The notes: generated from the letters alone by a model not told the origin. A stretch of DNA of 64,000 nt from Virgibacillus ihumii (GCF_902726655.1 NZ_CACVAN010000001.1:3596001-3660000), one strand, 5' to 3'. Numbered from the stretch's first letter, positions 7,074-15,298 are shown. Numbers and translations: made by a program.

Positions 7074-8189
7074 TTATTTTAAGGCATCTTCAACAGATAC
7101 ATAGTCAAATCCCAGATCGCGTGCAACGGCTTCGTACGTTACTTTGCCGTTGAGGACGTTCACACCGGTTTTGATTGCCGCATTGTTTTTGATTGCTTCT
7201 TCGGCCCCTTTTGCCGCGATTTTTTCAGCATATGGAACAGTTACATTTGTCAGGCCGATTGTTGCTGTACGCGGAACTGCGCCGGGAATATTTGCAACTG
7301 CATAGTGAAGCACATCATGTTTTACATAAATCGGATCATCGTGTGTTGTCACATGGTCAACCGTTTCGAAGTTTCCACCTTGGTCAATCGCAACGTCGAC
7401 AATTACAGATCCCGGCTGCATGGATTTGACCATTTCTTCTGAGACGAGTTTTGGTGCCTTTGCACCAGGGATCAGCACAGAACCAATTACCATATCAGAA
7501 CCTTTAACGGATTCCGCAATATTTACCGGGTTCGACATAAGTGTTTGAGCACTTGAACCGAACATTTCCTCTAATTGACGTAAGCGGTTCGGATCCAAAT
7601 CAAGGATGGTTACATCTGCGCCAAGACCTGCTGCGATACGTGCCGCACTCGTACCAACCATGCCGCCGCCAATTACCGTAACTTTTCCGCGGTTGACACC
7701 GGGGAGTCCGCTCAGCAGAATTCCTTTGCCGCCTTTTACTTTTTCCAGGTACTGTGCACCGATTTGTGCAGCCATTCTGCCGGCAACTTCGCTCATTGGT
7801 GTCAGGAGCGGCAATGTGTTGTTGAGAGTGATGGTTTCATAGGCAATCGCCGTAACCCCTTTTTCAACCAAAGCTTTCGCCAGTTTCGGCTCGTTTGCCA
7901 GATGAAGATATGTGAAGAGAATCAGTCCTTCACGGAAGTAATCAAATTCGGATTCAAGCGGTTCTTTAACTTTCATGATCATTTCAGATCTTTTCCATAC
8001 GTTCGAAGCGCTTTCAACAACTTCAGCACCGGCTTCTTTATATTCATCATTTGTAAAGCTGCTGCCAAGACCAGCATCAGCCTCGACCAATACGTTATGT
8101 CCGGCTTTTGTCAAGTGCACGACACCTGCTGGTGTGATCGCAACACGATTTTCATTATTTTTAATTTCTTTAGGAATACCGATAATCAT
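7074..8189 (-). CDS. ald: Alanine dehydrogenase
   Basis: The 371-residue enzyme reversibly deaminates L-alanine to pyruvate and ammonia with NAD+. It starts with the typical [17 protein letters not shown] and has Lys75 (KVKEP), catalytic His96 (YLHLANEP), the NAD motif [12 protein letters not shown] and the catalytic Asp at about 269 (VDVAIDQGG). The length matches the B. subtilis enzyme. AGGGGATG precedes the start. In Bacillus it supports growth on alanine and sporulation, and it sits next to its probable activator adeR. Confidence 0.96.
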   Translation of the reverse strand: MIIGIPKEIKNNENRVAITPAGVVHLTKAGHNVLVEADAGLGSSFTNDEYKEAGAEVVESASNVWKRSEMIMKVKEPLESEFDYFREGLILFTYLHLANEPKLAKALVEKGVTAIAYETITLNNTLPLLTPMSEVAGRMAAQIGAQYLEKVKGGKGILLSGLPGVNRGKVTVIGGGMVGTSAARIAAGLGADVTILDLDPNRLRQLEEMFGSSAQTLMSNPVNIAESVKGSDMVIGSVLIPGAKAPKLVSEEMVKSMQPGSVIVDVAIDQGGNFETVDHVTTHDDPIYVKHDVLHYAVANIPGAVPRTATIGLTNVTVPYAEKIAAKGAEEAIKNNAAIKTGVNVLNGKVTYEAVARDLGFDYVSVEDALK

Positions 8190-8226
8190 TTACAACATCC
8201 CCTTTAATAATTTGAGTATAGTATTC

Positions 8227-8275
8227 ATTATACACGTTGTTGCACAACTAATCTTCATTTGGAAATCTAAATGAA
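8227..8275 (-). promoter_or_regulatory. ald promoter with candidate AdeR operator
   Basis: On the minus strand a perfect -10 (TATAAT, 8227-8232) has no recognisable -35 at 17 nt (AAGATT). A perfect inverted repeat, TTCATTT-8 nt-AAATGAA, covers 8254-8275, at and just upstream of the -35 position. A poor -35 next to a palindrome is what an activator-dependent promoter should look like, and ald is AdeR-activated in B. subtilis. Confidence 0.55.
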
Positions 8276-8296
8276 ATCTATCCGTTTTGTTAAAAA

Positions 8297-9532
8297 TCAC
8301 AAACGATTCATTTCCATTTTATCCACGAGCAAATCAAGGTACAGAGTCATTTTCTGATTGTAATTCCGTAAGTCGATATGACCGATTTCTGTAATCCGTT
8401 TCAGCCGGTAATTCAGGGTATTGATATGAATATGCAATAATTGGGAAGCTTTATGAACGTTACAGTCACATTCCAAAAATTTTTCCAGGGAAACCAGCAT
8501 TTCTGACCGGTGTTTCTTATCGTATTCCTTCAACTGTTCAAGTGATTCATTATGATAGGCATAACGGGTTCTGAGTTTGCGGATTTCATTTATAAATTGA
8601 AAAACTCCAAGGTCATGATAGCCGTATGTGTCCTGCAGGTTTTCGGGGAATTGTTCCTTCAGTTCCAGTACCTTTAATGCTTGTTTATAGCTGTCTGTGA
8701 TATGCTCGGGGGAATCATACGTCAGTCCGAATGCTCCTTTAATCGGTTTAATGTGCAGTCTTTCCTCCATTTTATGAATAAAATCTGCTGTAAAATCATG
8801 AAACGAGTCTTTCATTGTTCCGAGTTGTGTAAGCATAATCAGCTGATTTTGGTCAAATAAACGAAAAATCACCCGAGCCTGCTGCAGAGTTTCGGTTAAA
8901 TAATAGGCATGCCGCTCCATCATCTCCGAAATATCCGTATCAAATTCCATCAGTGTGATACTCATATGACCGTTTAATTCCATTCCAAATCGTTTTGCCT
9001 GACGCTCAATGTCCGCTCTGTTACGGACATTTCCTGATAACAGCTGCCAAAAAAATTCCTTGTAGCTTTCCTCGGAATTCCGTTGTTTCGGCTGATGCTG
9101 AAGCAGATAGTTTTTGGCGAGCTGGGCTGCTTCCTTCAATATTTGAATCGTGTTTTCATCGACTGTGTCATCGTTCGTCTGAGCCCAGATGAACCCCAGT
9201 ATAACTTGATTTTTGCGTACGGAAACAGCAATACGCCGACCGAGTCCTACTGATTCAACAGGTGGCACAATTACAGGCTCATCACTTTCAAAGAGTTTAG
9301 CCATCACACCGTTTTTCCAAAGACTGTTAATGACCTTGTCAGGGACTTTTCTTCTGACAATTGTGGCCACCCTGGCATCATCGACATTCGCTTCATGCTT
9401 ACTGTATGAGATCAGTCTGTGATTGGAATCCTCGATGGTAACCGGGCACTTCAGAATATCGCTGATACGGTCTGCCAGCCCCTCAGGTGAGTGGACATCC
9501 CGGGAAAATCCACGCTTATCTGATGAATGCAT
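8297..9532 (-). CDS. adeR: PucR-family regulator, probable AdeR activator of ald
   Basis: The 411-residue protein has an N-terminal sensory region (20-150), a CdaR/GGDEF-like middle (about 165-300) and a C-terminal PucR-type helix-turn-helix (LECDCNVHKASQLLHIHINT, then LNYRLKRI). AAGGAG precedes the ATG. Its position immediately upstream of ald on the same strand, and its family, match B. subtilis AdeR, which activates ald in response to alanine. The assignment rests on synteny and family, not direct alignment. Confidence 0.82.
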   Translation of the reverse strand: MHSSDKRGFSRDVHSPEGLADRISDILKCPVTIEDSNHRLISYSKHEANVDDARVATIVRRKVPDKVINSLWKNGVMAKLFESDEPVIVPPVESVGLGRRIAVSVRKNQVILGFIWAQTNDDTVDENTIQILKEAAQLAKNYLLQHQPKQRNSEESYKEFFWQLLSGNVRNRADIERQAKRFGMELNGHMSITLMEFDTDISEMMERHAYYLTETLQQARVIFRLFDQNQLIMLTQLGTMKDSFHDFTADFIHKMEERLHIKPIKGAFGLTYDSPEHITDSYKQALKVLELKEQFPENLQDTYGYHDLGVFQFINEIRKLRTRYAYHNESLEQLKEYDKKHRSEMLVSLEKFLECDCNVHKASQLLHIHINTLNYRLKRITEIGHIDLRNYNQKMTLYLDLLVDKMEMNRL

Positions 9533-9636
9533 ACGATTTCTCCTTCACGTTACTTCATTATTTAATTCAAGGATATCACAAAATAAAGGCAAAGTATTGT
9601 TTGTGTATTTAAACAAATTTTTAGATTTATGTTGTT

Positions 9637-9654
9637 AAATGTTACTAAACATTT
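9637..9654 (+). promoter_or_regulatory. Palindrome upstream of YkvI-like gene
   Basis: AAATGTT-ACTA-AACATTT is a perfect 7+4+7 inverted repeat 60-80 nt ahead of the start codon, close to a TATACT box (9671-9676). It is a candidate operator; no regulator is identified. Confidence 0.4.
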
Positions 9655-9715
9655 GTTTGACTTTTTATGCTATACTATTTTACAGTCACAGCATAGACAA
9701 ACTAAGGAGGATAAC

Positions 9716-10798
9716 ATGAAACGTATTCTGCAGATTGGAAGCGCTTTTATGGGTGTTATCATTGGTGCCGGTTTAGCTTCCGGTCAAGAGATTCTACAAT
9801 ATTTTACCAGTTTTGGATATATGGGAATTATCGCAACCATTATCTCAACCGCATTATTCGCGTATCTAGGATTTATTCTGGCAAGGCTCGGCAGCCGTAT
9901 GAAAGCCACTTCACATAAAGAGGCCATCTATAAAGTAAGCGGGTGGAAGTGGCTTGGTCTGATTGTCGACTATATCATTATTTTTACCCTGTTCGGTGTA
10001 GGAGTTGTTATGATTGCCGGGGCAGGTTCCATTTTCAGCCAGCAGTTTGGACTTCCATCTGCTGCCGGTATTCTGGTTATGAGTATACTGGTAGTAATTA
10101 CGATTATGATGAATATCGATGCTGTTGAGAAAGTAATCGGAAGTATTACACCGTTTTTGATACTGTCGGTGATTGGTGTTTCGATCTACAGTATTCTAAC
10201 GATGGAATTGTCTTTTGCAGACCTTGAACCGGTTGCAGCCGGATTAACATCATCATTGCCGAATTGGTTTATCTCGGGTATTAATTATGCTTCATTTAAT
10301 ATTGCAGTCGGTGCTTCAATGGCACTTCTGATGGGTGGTAATGAAGATGATGAAAAAACCGCTTCAATCGGCGGACTCGTCGGCGGTCTTGGGATTGGTG
10401 CTATAATTGTACTGAGTAACTTGGCTATCTTCTCTAAAATTGACACGGTCGCTGATGCAGCCATGCCAATGCTGAAGCTGGTGAACGATATTTCACCGGT
10501 ATTGGGATTTGTGTATGCAGTCATCCTGTTCGGCATGGTTTTCAACACTGCAATTGGAATGTTTTTTGCTTTTGCAGCGCGCTTTACGGATGTTGGTACG
10601 AGTAAACATAAAATTTTTGTTATCATAACAGGGATTGCAGCCTTCATCCTCAGCTTTGTCGGCTTTACAGACTTGGTTGCATTGTTCTATCCATTAATTG
10701 GTTATTTAGGACTCTTCTTGATTTTTGCACTTATTATTGCACCGTTTAGAATTTCATCAATAAAACAGGATGCGCAGTCTTCACGTGAAAGTGCATGA
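9716..10798 (+). CDS. YkvI-like membrane transporter (APC/LeuT-type fold)
   Basis: The 360-residue protein has about ten membrane spans. The N-terminus GSAFMGVIIGAGLASGQEIL is the broken first helix with a GAG motif seen in LeuT-fold amino-acid transporters and in YkvI proteins. AAGGAGG lies 5-11 nt ahead of the ATG at 9716. Loop NEDDEKTAS and a polar C-terminus are cytoplasmic. The substrate is unknown, perhaps a branched-chain or similar amino acid. It is transcribed away from adeR-ald, so a link to alanine metabolism is possible but unproven. Confidence 0.82.
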   Translation: MKRILQIGSAFMGVIIGAGLASGQEILQYFTSFGYMGIIATIISTALFAYLGFILARLGSRMKATSHKEAIYKVSGWKWLGLIVDYIIIFTLFGVGVVMIAGAGSIFSQQFGLPSAAGILVMSILVVITIMMNIDAVEKVIGSITPFLILSVIGVSIYSILTMELSFADLEPVAAGLTSSLPNWFISGINYASFNIAVGASMALLMGGNEDDEKTASIGGLVGGLGIGAIIVLSNLAIFSKIDTVADAAMPMLKLVNDISPVLGFVYAVILFGMVFNTAIGMFFAFAARFTDVGTSKHKIFVIITGIAAFILSFVGFTDLVALFYPLIGYLGLFLIFALIIAPFRISSIKQDAQSSRESA

Positions 10799-10801
10799 TT
10801 T

Positions 10802-10836
10802 AAAAAGCGGTTTGCCGTATTGGCAGGCCGCTTTTT
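10802..10836 (+). terminator. Bidirectional terminator
   Basis: AAAAAGCGG and CCGCTTTTT enclose an inner GCC/GGC pair and end both the YkvI-like gene and the convergent acetyltransferase gene. Confidence 0.85.
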
Positions 10837-10841
10837 CGATT

Positions 10842-11696
10842 TTATCTGCTTATCCCGTGTAAAATCCATGGTGACTCCAATATGAAATCATGATCGGCCG
10901 GTAAAGTTTGTACTTCTTCTTTCGTCAAATCCATCCATATATACGTTTCTTCACCAGTTTGTTTTGCAAGCTGCCTGTAGTCACGGCTGATCGTTTCCCA
11001 GAGACCCTTCTGATCCGTCAGGTCGGACCATGGATAAATCGCATGCAGATAATGATGTTTTTTCTGATCCGGTTTCGTTATTAAAAATCTGGATGCATCC
11101 GCGTTTTCATAAAACGTCCACATATGTAATTCACTGTCCTGGAAAAGTTCCACAGTAGCAGGGAACGGATAATAACATTCATACGGAAAAACGTTTCCCG
11201 GTTGTATGAATGTGTGGTCGAGCCATTTTTTCTTACGTTCCAGATCTGTAATCGGCTTCCATGGCACAGCTCCCGATTCCAGCATGGATGTATCCTTTGT
11301 CAGCGCGCCGTAAAGCATCGTGTGTTTGGTGAGGCCTATTTTTTTCATCACCCGGCGTGCAGGCAAATTTTCCTCTTGTGTATTCGCGCCAACCCACTGG
11401 ATTCTTTCATCCCGGAATGCTTCATCTTTCATGTAGGACATAATTTCGGATGCCAACCCTTTCTTTTTGTAACGGCGGTCTGTCCGGATTCTGCCGAGCA
11501 TTGCATAGGATCCCGCGTAAATCGAAATTCCTCCGACACTTACTAGATTTTCATCAAGAAATAAGCCGTATAAACGGTTCGGCTTTTGTGTCAGGCGGTC
11601 AAACACCCGTATCACGTAATCGTTCTCGATTCCAGTGTCCATATCTTTCAAAAGCTGCAGATCGTCACCCTGTAAAACTCGAATCGCATAACTCAT
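10842..11696 (-). CDS. GNAT-family N-acetyltransferase, two-part
   Basis: Residues 1-140 form a GNAT domain: the acetyl-CoA loop is RTDRRYKKKGLASEIM and the following strand is RIQWVGANTQEENLPARRVM. The remaining 140 residues (FPYECYYPFPATVELFQD, HAIYPWSD) have no family I recognise; the length of 284 is about twice a minimal GNAT. The acceptor is unknown. GGTGATGGAAT precedes the ATG. A 26-bp palindrome lies 28 nt upstream. Confidence 0.82.
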   Translation of the reverse strand: MSYAIRVLQGDDLQLLKDMDTGIENDYVIRVFDRLTQKPNRLYGLFLDENLVSVGGISIYAGSYAMLGRIRTDRRYKKKGLASEIMSYMKDEAFRDERIQWVGANTQEENLPARRVMKKIGLTKHTMLYGALTKDTSMLESGAVPWKPITDLERKKKWLDHTFIQPGNVFPYECYYPFPATVELFQDSELHMWTFYENADASRFLITKPDQKKHHYLHAIYPWSDLTDQKGLWETISRDYRQLAKQTGEETYIWMDLTKEEVQTLPADHDFILESPWILHGISR

Positions 11697-11723
11697 ATTC
11701 CATCACCCTATTCTTTTAGCTGT

Positions 11724-11749
11724 GTTATGAATAATGCATTATTCATAAC
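11724..11749 (-). promoter_or_regulatory. 26-bp perfect palindrome, candidate operator
   Basis: Two 13-nt arms (GTTATGAATAATG and its complement) meet without a spacer, 28 nt upstream of the acetyltransferase start. The size and AT-rich make-up fit a MarR/TetR-type dimer site. Confidence 0.5.
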
Positions 11750-11800
11750 TACTATCGGTTTCAGATTGGGAAAAGGGGCATTCAATCTGAAATTGTTTTG

Positions 11801-11889
11801 GCAGATAGGAAAGTTTTAAAATTTTCCTATCTGCATAAGTGCAACTATGGCTGTCACCTAAAGGCTTGATGACAACCAGGTTTTCTAAT
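11801..11889 (+). repeat. Structured interspersed element, copy 1
   Basis: A 34-nt hairpin with 12-bp arms (GCAGATAGGAAA / TTTCCTATCTGC) is followed by a conserved core: ATAAGTGCAACTAT, GCTGTCACC, AAAGGCTTG, TGACAACCA, GTTTTCTAAT. Copy 2 at 30897-30985 has the same hairpin length with a different stem sequence and an almost identical core. Upstream, TTTCAGATT and AATCTGAAA (11759-11792) form another stem not shared with copy 2. No gene is visible in the rest of 11697-12094. Confidence 0.75.
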
Positions 11890-12094
11890 ATTTGTTAGAT
11901 TACTAGCCTTGCAAAAATTACTTTACCATAAGAGGAAATTGTTTGAAAATAACTGGATTTTAGCAGGATTATTAGTCATGAAAAGCGAAATAAGTATCGT
12001 GATGGGCGTATACGTTAGTCGCGCGGCAAACACGAAAGTTTGATTATTTGGTTCGATCGGGGGTTGCATTTTTTGCGTAAAGAGGTGAAGCCTG

Positions 12095-12199
12095 ATGTCA
12101 GTCTATGAAACACTGGTTTTGATGCTATCCTTTGGGACACTTCTGGTATACATTTTGAGGTCTAAGAAAAAGAAAGCACTGTCAAGAGGAGGAAAATCT
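12095..12199 (+). other. Holin-like-toxin (Hol-Tox) type peptide, in frame with DinB gene
   Basis: From the ATG at 12095 the frame encodes MSVYETLVLMLSFGTLLVYI followed by LRSKKKKALSRGGKS, then runs without a stop into the DinB coding sequence. One hydrophobic helix, the MSVYE start and the poly-lysine end match small putative holin-like/type I toxins of Firmicutes. It has its own strong ribosome site (AGAGGTG, 9 nt upstream). Either the toxin's stop was lost, or the longer protein is a membrane-anchored DinB. Confidence 0.6.
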
Positions 12200-12748
12200 A
12201 TGAAATTAGAAAAAATGTATCTTCAGGTTATTAGAAGCAGATTTACTGATATGAAAAAGCAGGGTGATAAAACGATTAACCGGCTTTCGGATGAGGAGAT
12301 TCACTGGACATATAACGATGTATCTAACAGTGTTGCGGTTCTTGTAAAACATTTAAACGGCAATATGGTATCCAGGTGGACTGGTTTGCTGAATTCTGAT
12401 GGTGAAAAGGGGTATCGGAACCGGGAGCAGGAATTTGAAGACGATAATACTTCCAAACAGGAGATCGTTTATGCATGGGAAAAAGGCTGGGAAACATTTT
12501 TTGGCACGTTGGATAGTTTAAAGGAAGATGATTTACTGAAGAATATTTATATCCGTGGCGAAAAACATACGGTGCTTGAGGCGATTGAGCGGCAAATGGC
12601 TCATTATGCTTCCCATGTCGGTCAAATTATATATATAGGAAAACAGTTGAAAGGTGACGATTGGGAAAGTCTCAGTATTCCAAAAGGGGAGTCACAACGA
12701 TACTTGGATGATATGTTAAAAAAACACGATAAAGAAAAAAGAAGTTGA
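12200..12748 (+). CDS. DinB/DUF1572-type protein
   Basis: The 182-residue product fits the DinB four-helix family (DUF1572 branch): EKMYLQVIRSRFTDMKKQ, RLSDEEIHWTYNDVSNSVAV, LVKHLNGNMVSRW, RQMAHYASHVGQIIYIGKQL. His residues in LVKHL and in MAHYASHVGQI are the usual metal triad. GAGGAGG lies 7 nt before the ATG at 12200, so this start is preferred. A longer in-frame start at 12095 would add a 35-residue toxin-like membrane peptide. Many relatives use bacillithiol or mycothiol; the reaction here is unknown. Confidence 0.82.
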   Translation: MKLEKMYLQVIRSRFTDMKKQGDKTINRLSDEEIHWTYNDVSNSVAVLVKHLNGNMVSRWTGLLNSDGEKGYRNREQEFEDDNTSKQEIVYAWEKGWETFFGTLDSLKEDDLLKNIYIRGEKHTVLEAIERQMAHYASHVGQIIYIGKQLKGDDWESLSIPKGESQRYLDDMLKKHDKEKRS

Positions 12749-12779
12749 TTTCCGGCAGCAGAAATCAACTTCTTTTTTT
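12739..12779 (+). terminator. Bidirectional terminator
   Basis: AAGAAGTTGATTTC and GAAATCAACTTCTT form a perfect 14-bp stem, followed by a T-run, between the convergent DinB and chrA genes. Confidence 0.9.
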
Positions 12780-13968
12780 ATCCAATATATGAAATTAGCA
12801 TTCCGCCAAATGCACCAGTTATAACAATAAGCCAAGGCGGTAACTTCCAGTAGACCAGCATGCTGAACAGAATCGCAGCAAGTGCAAAGTCAATCGCAGT
12901 TGTAATGGAGCTGGTCCAAATTGGTGAATACAATGCTGATATAAGGATCCCGACAACAGATGCATTCACACCGATCAATGCTCCTCTGATTTTTGGATTG
13001 CTTCGTAATGCATCCCAGAAAGGAAGCGTACCCAGAATAAGCAGGAAGGCAGGCAGGAAGATTGCAGCCATTCCGAACAAACCACCTTGCCAGCCGTTTA
13101 TAACCGCACCAATATAAGCTGCAAATGTAAACAGTGGGCCAGGAACGGCTTGTGCTGCTCCATAACCGGCAAGAAACTCTTGTTCACTCAGCCACCCGGC
13201 AGGTACAAATTCCTGTTCAAGTAAAGGCAGGACAACATGCCCGCCGCCAAATACGAGTGATCCGGAGCGGTAAAAACTGTCAAATAATGCAATCCACTCA
13301 ACCTTTGTTAAGTTAGCTAAAACCGGCAACGTAACCAGCAGTACAAAAAATATGGATAGACAAATTGCACCCAACTTTTTGGAAACCGGGAAATGTGATA
13401 CTTTTGATTCTTTGTCATCGGTAGATTGCTGTTTGAACAGAATGAACCCAATCATTCCACCGATTACAATCACCGCAATCTGTGTAAACGCTGTGTGCCA
13501 CAATAACGTGATAACCAGTGCAATCAGTGCAATCGTTTTTCGCTGTATATCAGGGGTCAGTTTTTTTGCCATATTTAAAACGGCCTGTGCCACTACAACA
13601 ACAGCAACAATTTTTAATCCGTCAATCCAGCCGGCATTCTGCAAATCAAAAGTGTGAAGCAGGGATGCGAAAATAATCAATGCTATAACGGATGGCAGTG
13701 TAAATCCGATAAATGAGGTGACCCCCCCGAGAACACCGCCTCGTTTTACACCAATTCCTATGCCGACCTGGCTGCTGGCGGGTCCAGGCAGAAACTGACA
13801 CAGTGCAATCAAGTCAGCATAACTTTCTTCATCCATCCATTTTCGTTTCTTGATGTATTCATCATGAAAATACCCCAAATGTGCAATTGGTCCACCGAAA
13901 GAAGTGAACCCGAGCTTGGTCGAAACCATTAATATTTCCAGCAGTGATTTAAGTTTGTTCTCCTTCAT
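12778..13968 (-). CDS. chrA: Chromate transporter ChrA (two CHR domains)
   Basis: The 396-residue protein contains two tandem CHR halves: the first has KLGFTSFGGPIAHLGYFHDE and LCQFLPGPASSQVGIGIG, and the second repeats the pattern with RSGSLVFGGGHVVLPLLEQE and AAQAVPGPLFTFAAYIG. About 10-12 membrane spans are expected. It exports chromate, or acts as a sulfate/chromate antiporter, at the cell membrane. GGGAGG lies upstream of the ATG. It is the second gene behind a PadR regulator, 17 nt away, so the operon is probably self-regulated. Confidence 0.92.
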   Translation of the reverse strand: MKENKLKSLLEILMVSTKLGFTSFGGPIAHLGYFHDEYIKKRKWMDEESYADLIALCQFLPGPASSQVGIGIGVKRGGVLGGVTSFIGFTLPSVIALIIFASLLHTFDLQNAGWIDGLKIVAVVVVAQAVLNMAKKLTPDIQRKTIALIALVITLLWHTAFTQIAVIVIGGMIGFILFKQQSTDDKESKVSHFPVSKKLGAICLSIFFVLLVTLPVLANLTKVEWIALFDSFYRSGSLVFGGGHVVLPLLEQEFVPAGWLSEQEFLAGYGAAQAVPGPLFTFAAYIGAVINGWQGGLFGMAAIFLPAFLLILGTLPFWDALRSNPKIRGALIGVNASVVGILISALYSPIWTSSITTAIDFALAAILFSMLVYWKLPPWLIVITGAFGGMLISYIG

Positions 13969-13985
13969 GCGGGTGTAAGCCTCCC

Positions 13986-14294
13986 TTAGTCTTTAATTTC
14001 TTTAAACAATTCATATGCCTTGTCCCTTGCCTGATCTAAAATAACTTCGCCTTTTTCTGTTGCTGTGTAATATTTACGTATTTTGCCATCCACGTTACGA
14101 TCTTCCTTCAGCAAAAGACCATCCGCTTCCATATTGTGAAGAATAGGGTATAATGTTCCAGCGCTGATGTCATACCCGTGCTCCTTCAGTTCATCAAGCA
14201 TCCAAACACCATATATTGGGTGCTCCAATGCATGGTGCAAAATATGAATCTGAATAAACCCGAGGAAAAGTTTTCGCAGGATTCGATCCTCCAA
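13986..14294 (-). CDS. PadR-family transcriptional regulator
   Basis: The product is a short PadR protein: helices FLGFIQIHILHHAL and YGVWMLDELKEHGYDIS, recognition region SAGTLYPILHNMEADGLL, wing RKYYTATEKGEVIL, and one C-terminal helix. I propose a TTG start at 14294, since GAGGTG is 6 nt upstream; the GTG three codons earlier overlaps that site. It precedes chrA in one operon and probably represses it, releasing on oxyanion or other stress. A palindrome sits between its -10 box and its start. Confidence 0.88.
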   Translation of the reverse strand: MEDRILRKLFLGFIQIHILHHALEHPIYGVWMLDELKEHGYDISAGTLYPILHNMEADGLLLKEDRNVDGKIRKYYTATEKGEVILDQARDKAYELFKEIKD

Positions 14295-14322
14295 TGTTGT
14301 CACCTCTTTTTGCTATCGAATT

Positions 14323-14375
14323 TCAATATCGAAAGTCTATATTGATAAAATAGCATGCTGAAAAAGGGAGTGCAA
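14323..14375 (-). promoter_or_regulatory. padR-chrA promoter and operator
   Basis: On the minus strand TTGCAC (14370-14375) and TATTTT (14347-14352) are 17 nt apart. Immediately downstream, TCAATAT-9 nt-ATATTGA (14323-14345) is a perfect inverted repeat covering the likely transcription start. This fits repression by the PadR protein itself. Confidence 0.6.
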
Positions 14376-14439
14376 TAGGAGAAGCTGATAATTTACAATA
14401 ACTTAATAATCGTGCGCAGAAGGATTTGAAAAATATCAC

Positions 14440-14660
14440 GACTCCGAGAGTTAGAGGCCAACTTCAAGAGTTAGGGGTACGACTTCGAGAGTTAGAGGCC
14501 AACTTCAAGAGTTAGAGGGTCGACTTCAAGAGTTAGGGGAGCAACTTCAAGAGTTAGAGGTACGACTTCGGGAGATAGAGGGCCAACTTCAAGAGTTAGC
14601 GGGCTGCCTTCCAGAATCACAAGACCAGTTTCAAGGGTTTGAGAGCTATCCTCAAAGTTT
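14440..14660 (+). repeat. 21-nt periodic intergenic repeat, family B
   Basis: About ten units follow the pattern GAGTTAGAGGNCNACTTCAA with 20-21 nt spacing, most often 21. Alternation of GACTTCGA and AACTTCAA variants suggests a higher-order doublet in the first part. The last two units are degenerate. The array lies between the divergent padR and P-loop genes, in a stretch of about 480 nt that otherwise holds only the padR promoter. A reading frame on the minus strand is only a by-product of the 21-nt (7-codon) period. Confidence 0.8.
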
Positions 14661-14779
14661 TCAAACCGACTGGTCACAAATAACACCGCTCATTCAGAAG
14701 AGTTAATATGAAACTGCTATCGCGCCTGGATTGCGTATGGTATGATGGACTATGTCTAAAATCGGTGGGGGCTGGTATT

Positions 14780-15298
14780 ATGATGAAACGAATCATGGTG
14801 ATGGGTGTCTCGGCAGGTGCTGGTAAGTCAACGTTTGCCAGAAAACTTGGTGAAAAATTGGACATTGATGTGTATCATCTTGATGCCTATTTTTGGAAGC
14901 CGAATTGGGTCCAAGCGTCCACTGAGGAGTTCCGCGAAAGCAATCGCAAAATAGCTGATCAGGATAAATGGATCATCGAGGGAAACTACAGCACCACGTA
15001 TGACATACGGGCACCACGGGCAGATACCATTATTTATTTGGAATTGCCACTGATAATTTGCTTGTACCGCGTGGTTAAGCGTTGGCTGACAAACATTGGC
15101 AACACCCGCCCGGATATGGGCCCCGGCTGCACGGAAAAGCTGGACTACCAATTTATAAAATTCATCGTAACAACCTACCACAAACGCAAGAAAAAGATGC
15201 GTACCAGATTCCGGGAATTCCAGAGTGCAGGGGGCCCTAGCAAGAAAGTCATCGTGCTAAGGGGACGAAAAGCAATTCAAGAATATTTTACCAACTGA
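14780..15298 (+). CDS. P-loop kinase-like protein (topology-modulation/FlaR type)
   Basis: The 172-residue protein begins MMKRIMVMGVSAGAGKSTFA, a Walker A motif, followed by the adenylate-kinase-like pattern HLDAYFWKPNW and WIIEGNYSTTYDIRAPRAD, typical of the AAA topology-modulation family. The basic C-terminal half (YHKRKKKMRTRFREF) forms the lid. The substrate is unknown; members resemble shikimate and adenylate kinases. The start at 14780 follows GTGGGGG; upstream in-frame codons lack a site. Confidence 0.82.
   Translation: MMKRIMVMGVSAGAGKSTFARKLGEKLDIDVYHLDAYFWKPNWVQASTEEFRESNRKIADQDKWIIEGNYSTTYDIRAPRADTIIYLELPLIICLYRVVKRWLTNIGNTRPDMGPGCTEKLDYQFIKFIVTTYHKRKKKMRTRFREFQSAGGPSKKVIVLRGRKAIQEYFTN

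Noticed and set aside
11801..11889. Dispersed element as a known riboswitch (T-box, GEMM, M-box or similar)
   Set aside because: The conserved core lacks the signature sequences of those classes, and the element is not in a leader followed by a fitting gene. It is reported as unassigned.
14492..14686. Minus-strand frame encoding a LEVxPLT-type repeat peptide
   Set aside because: It is the reverse of the family B repeats with no ribosome site and no non-repeat domain.
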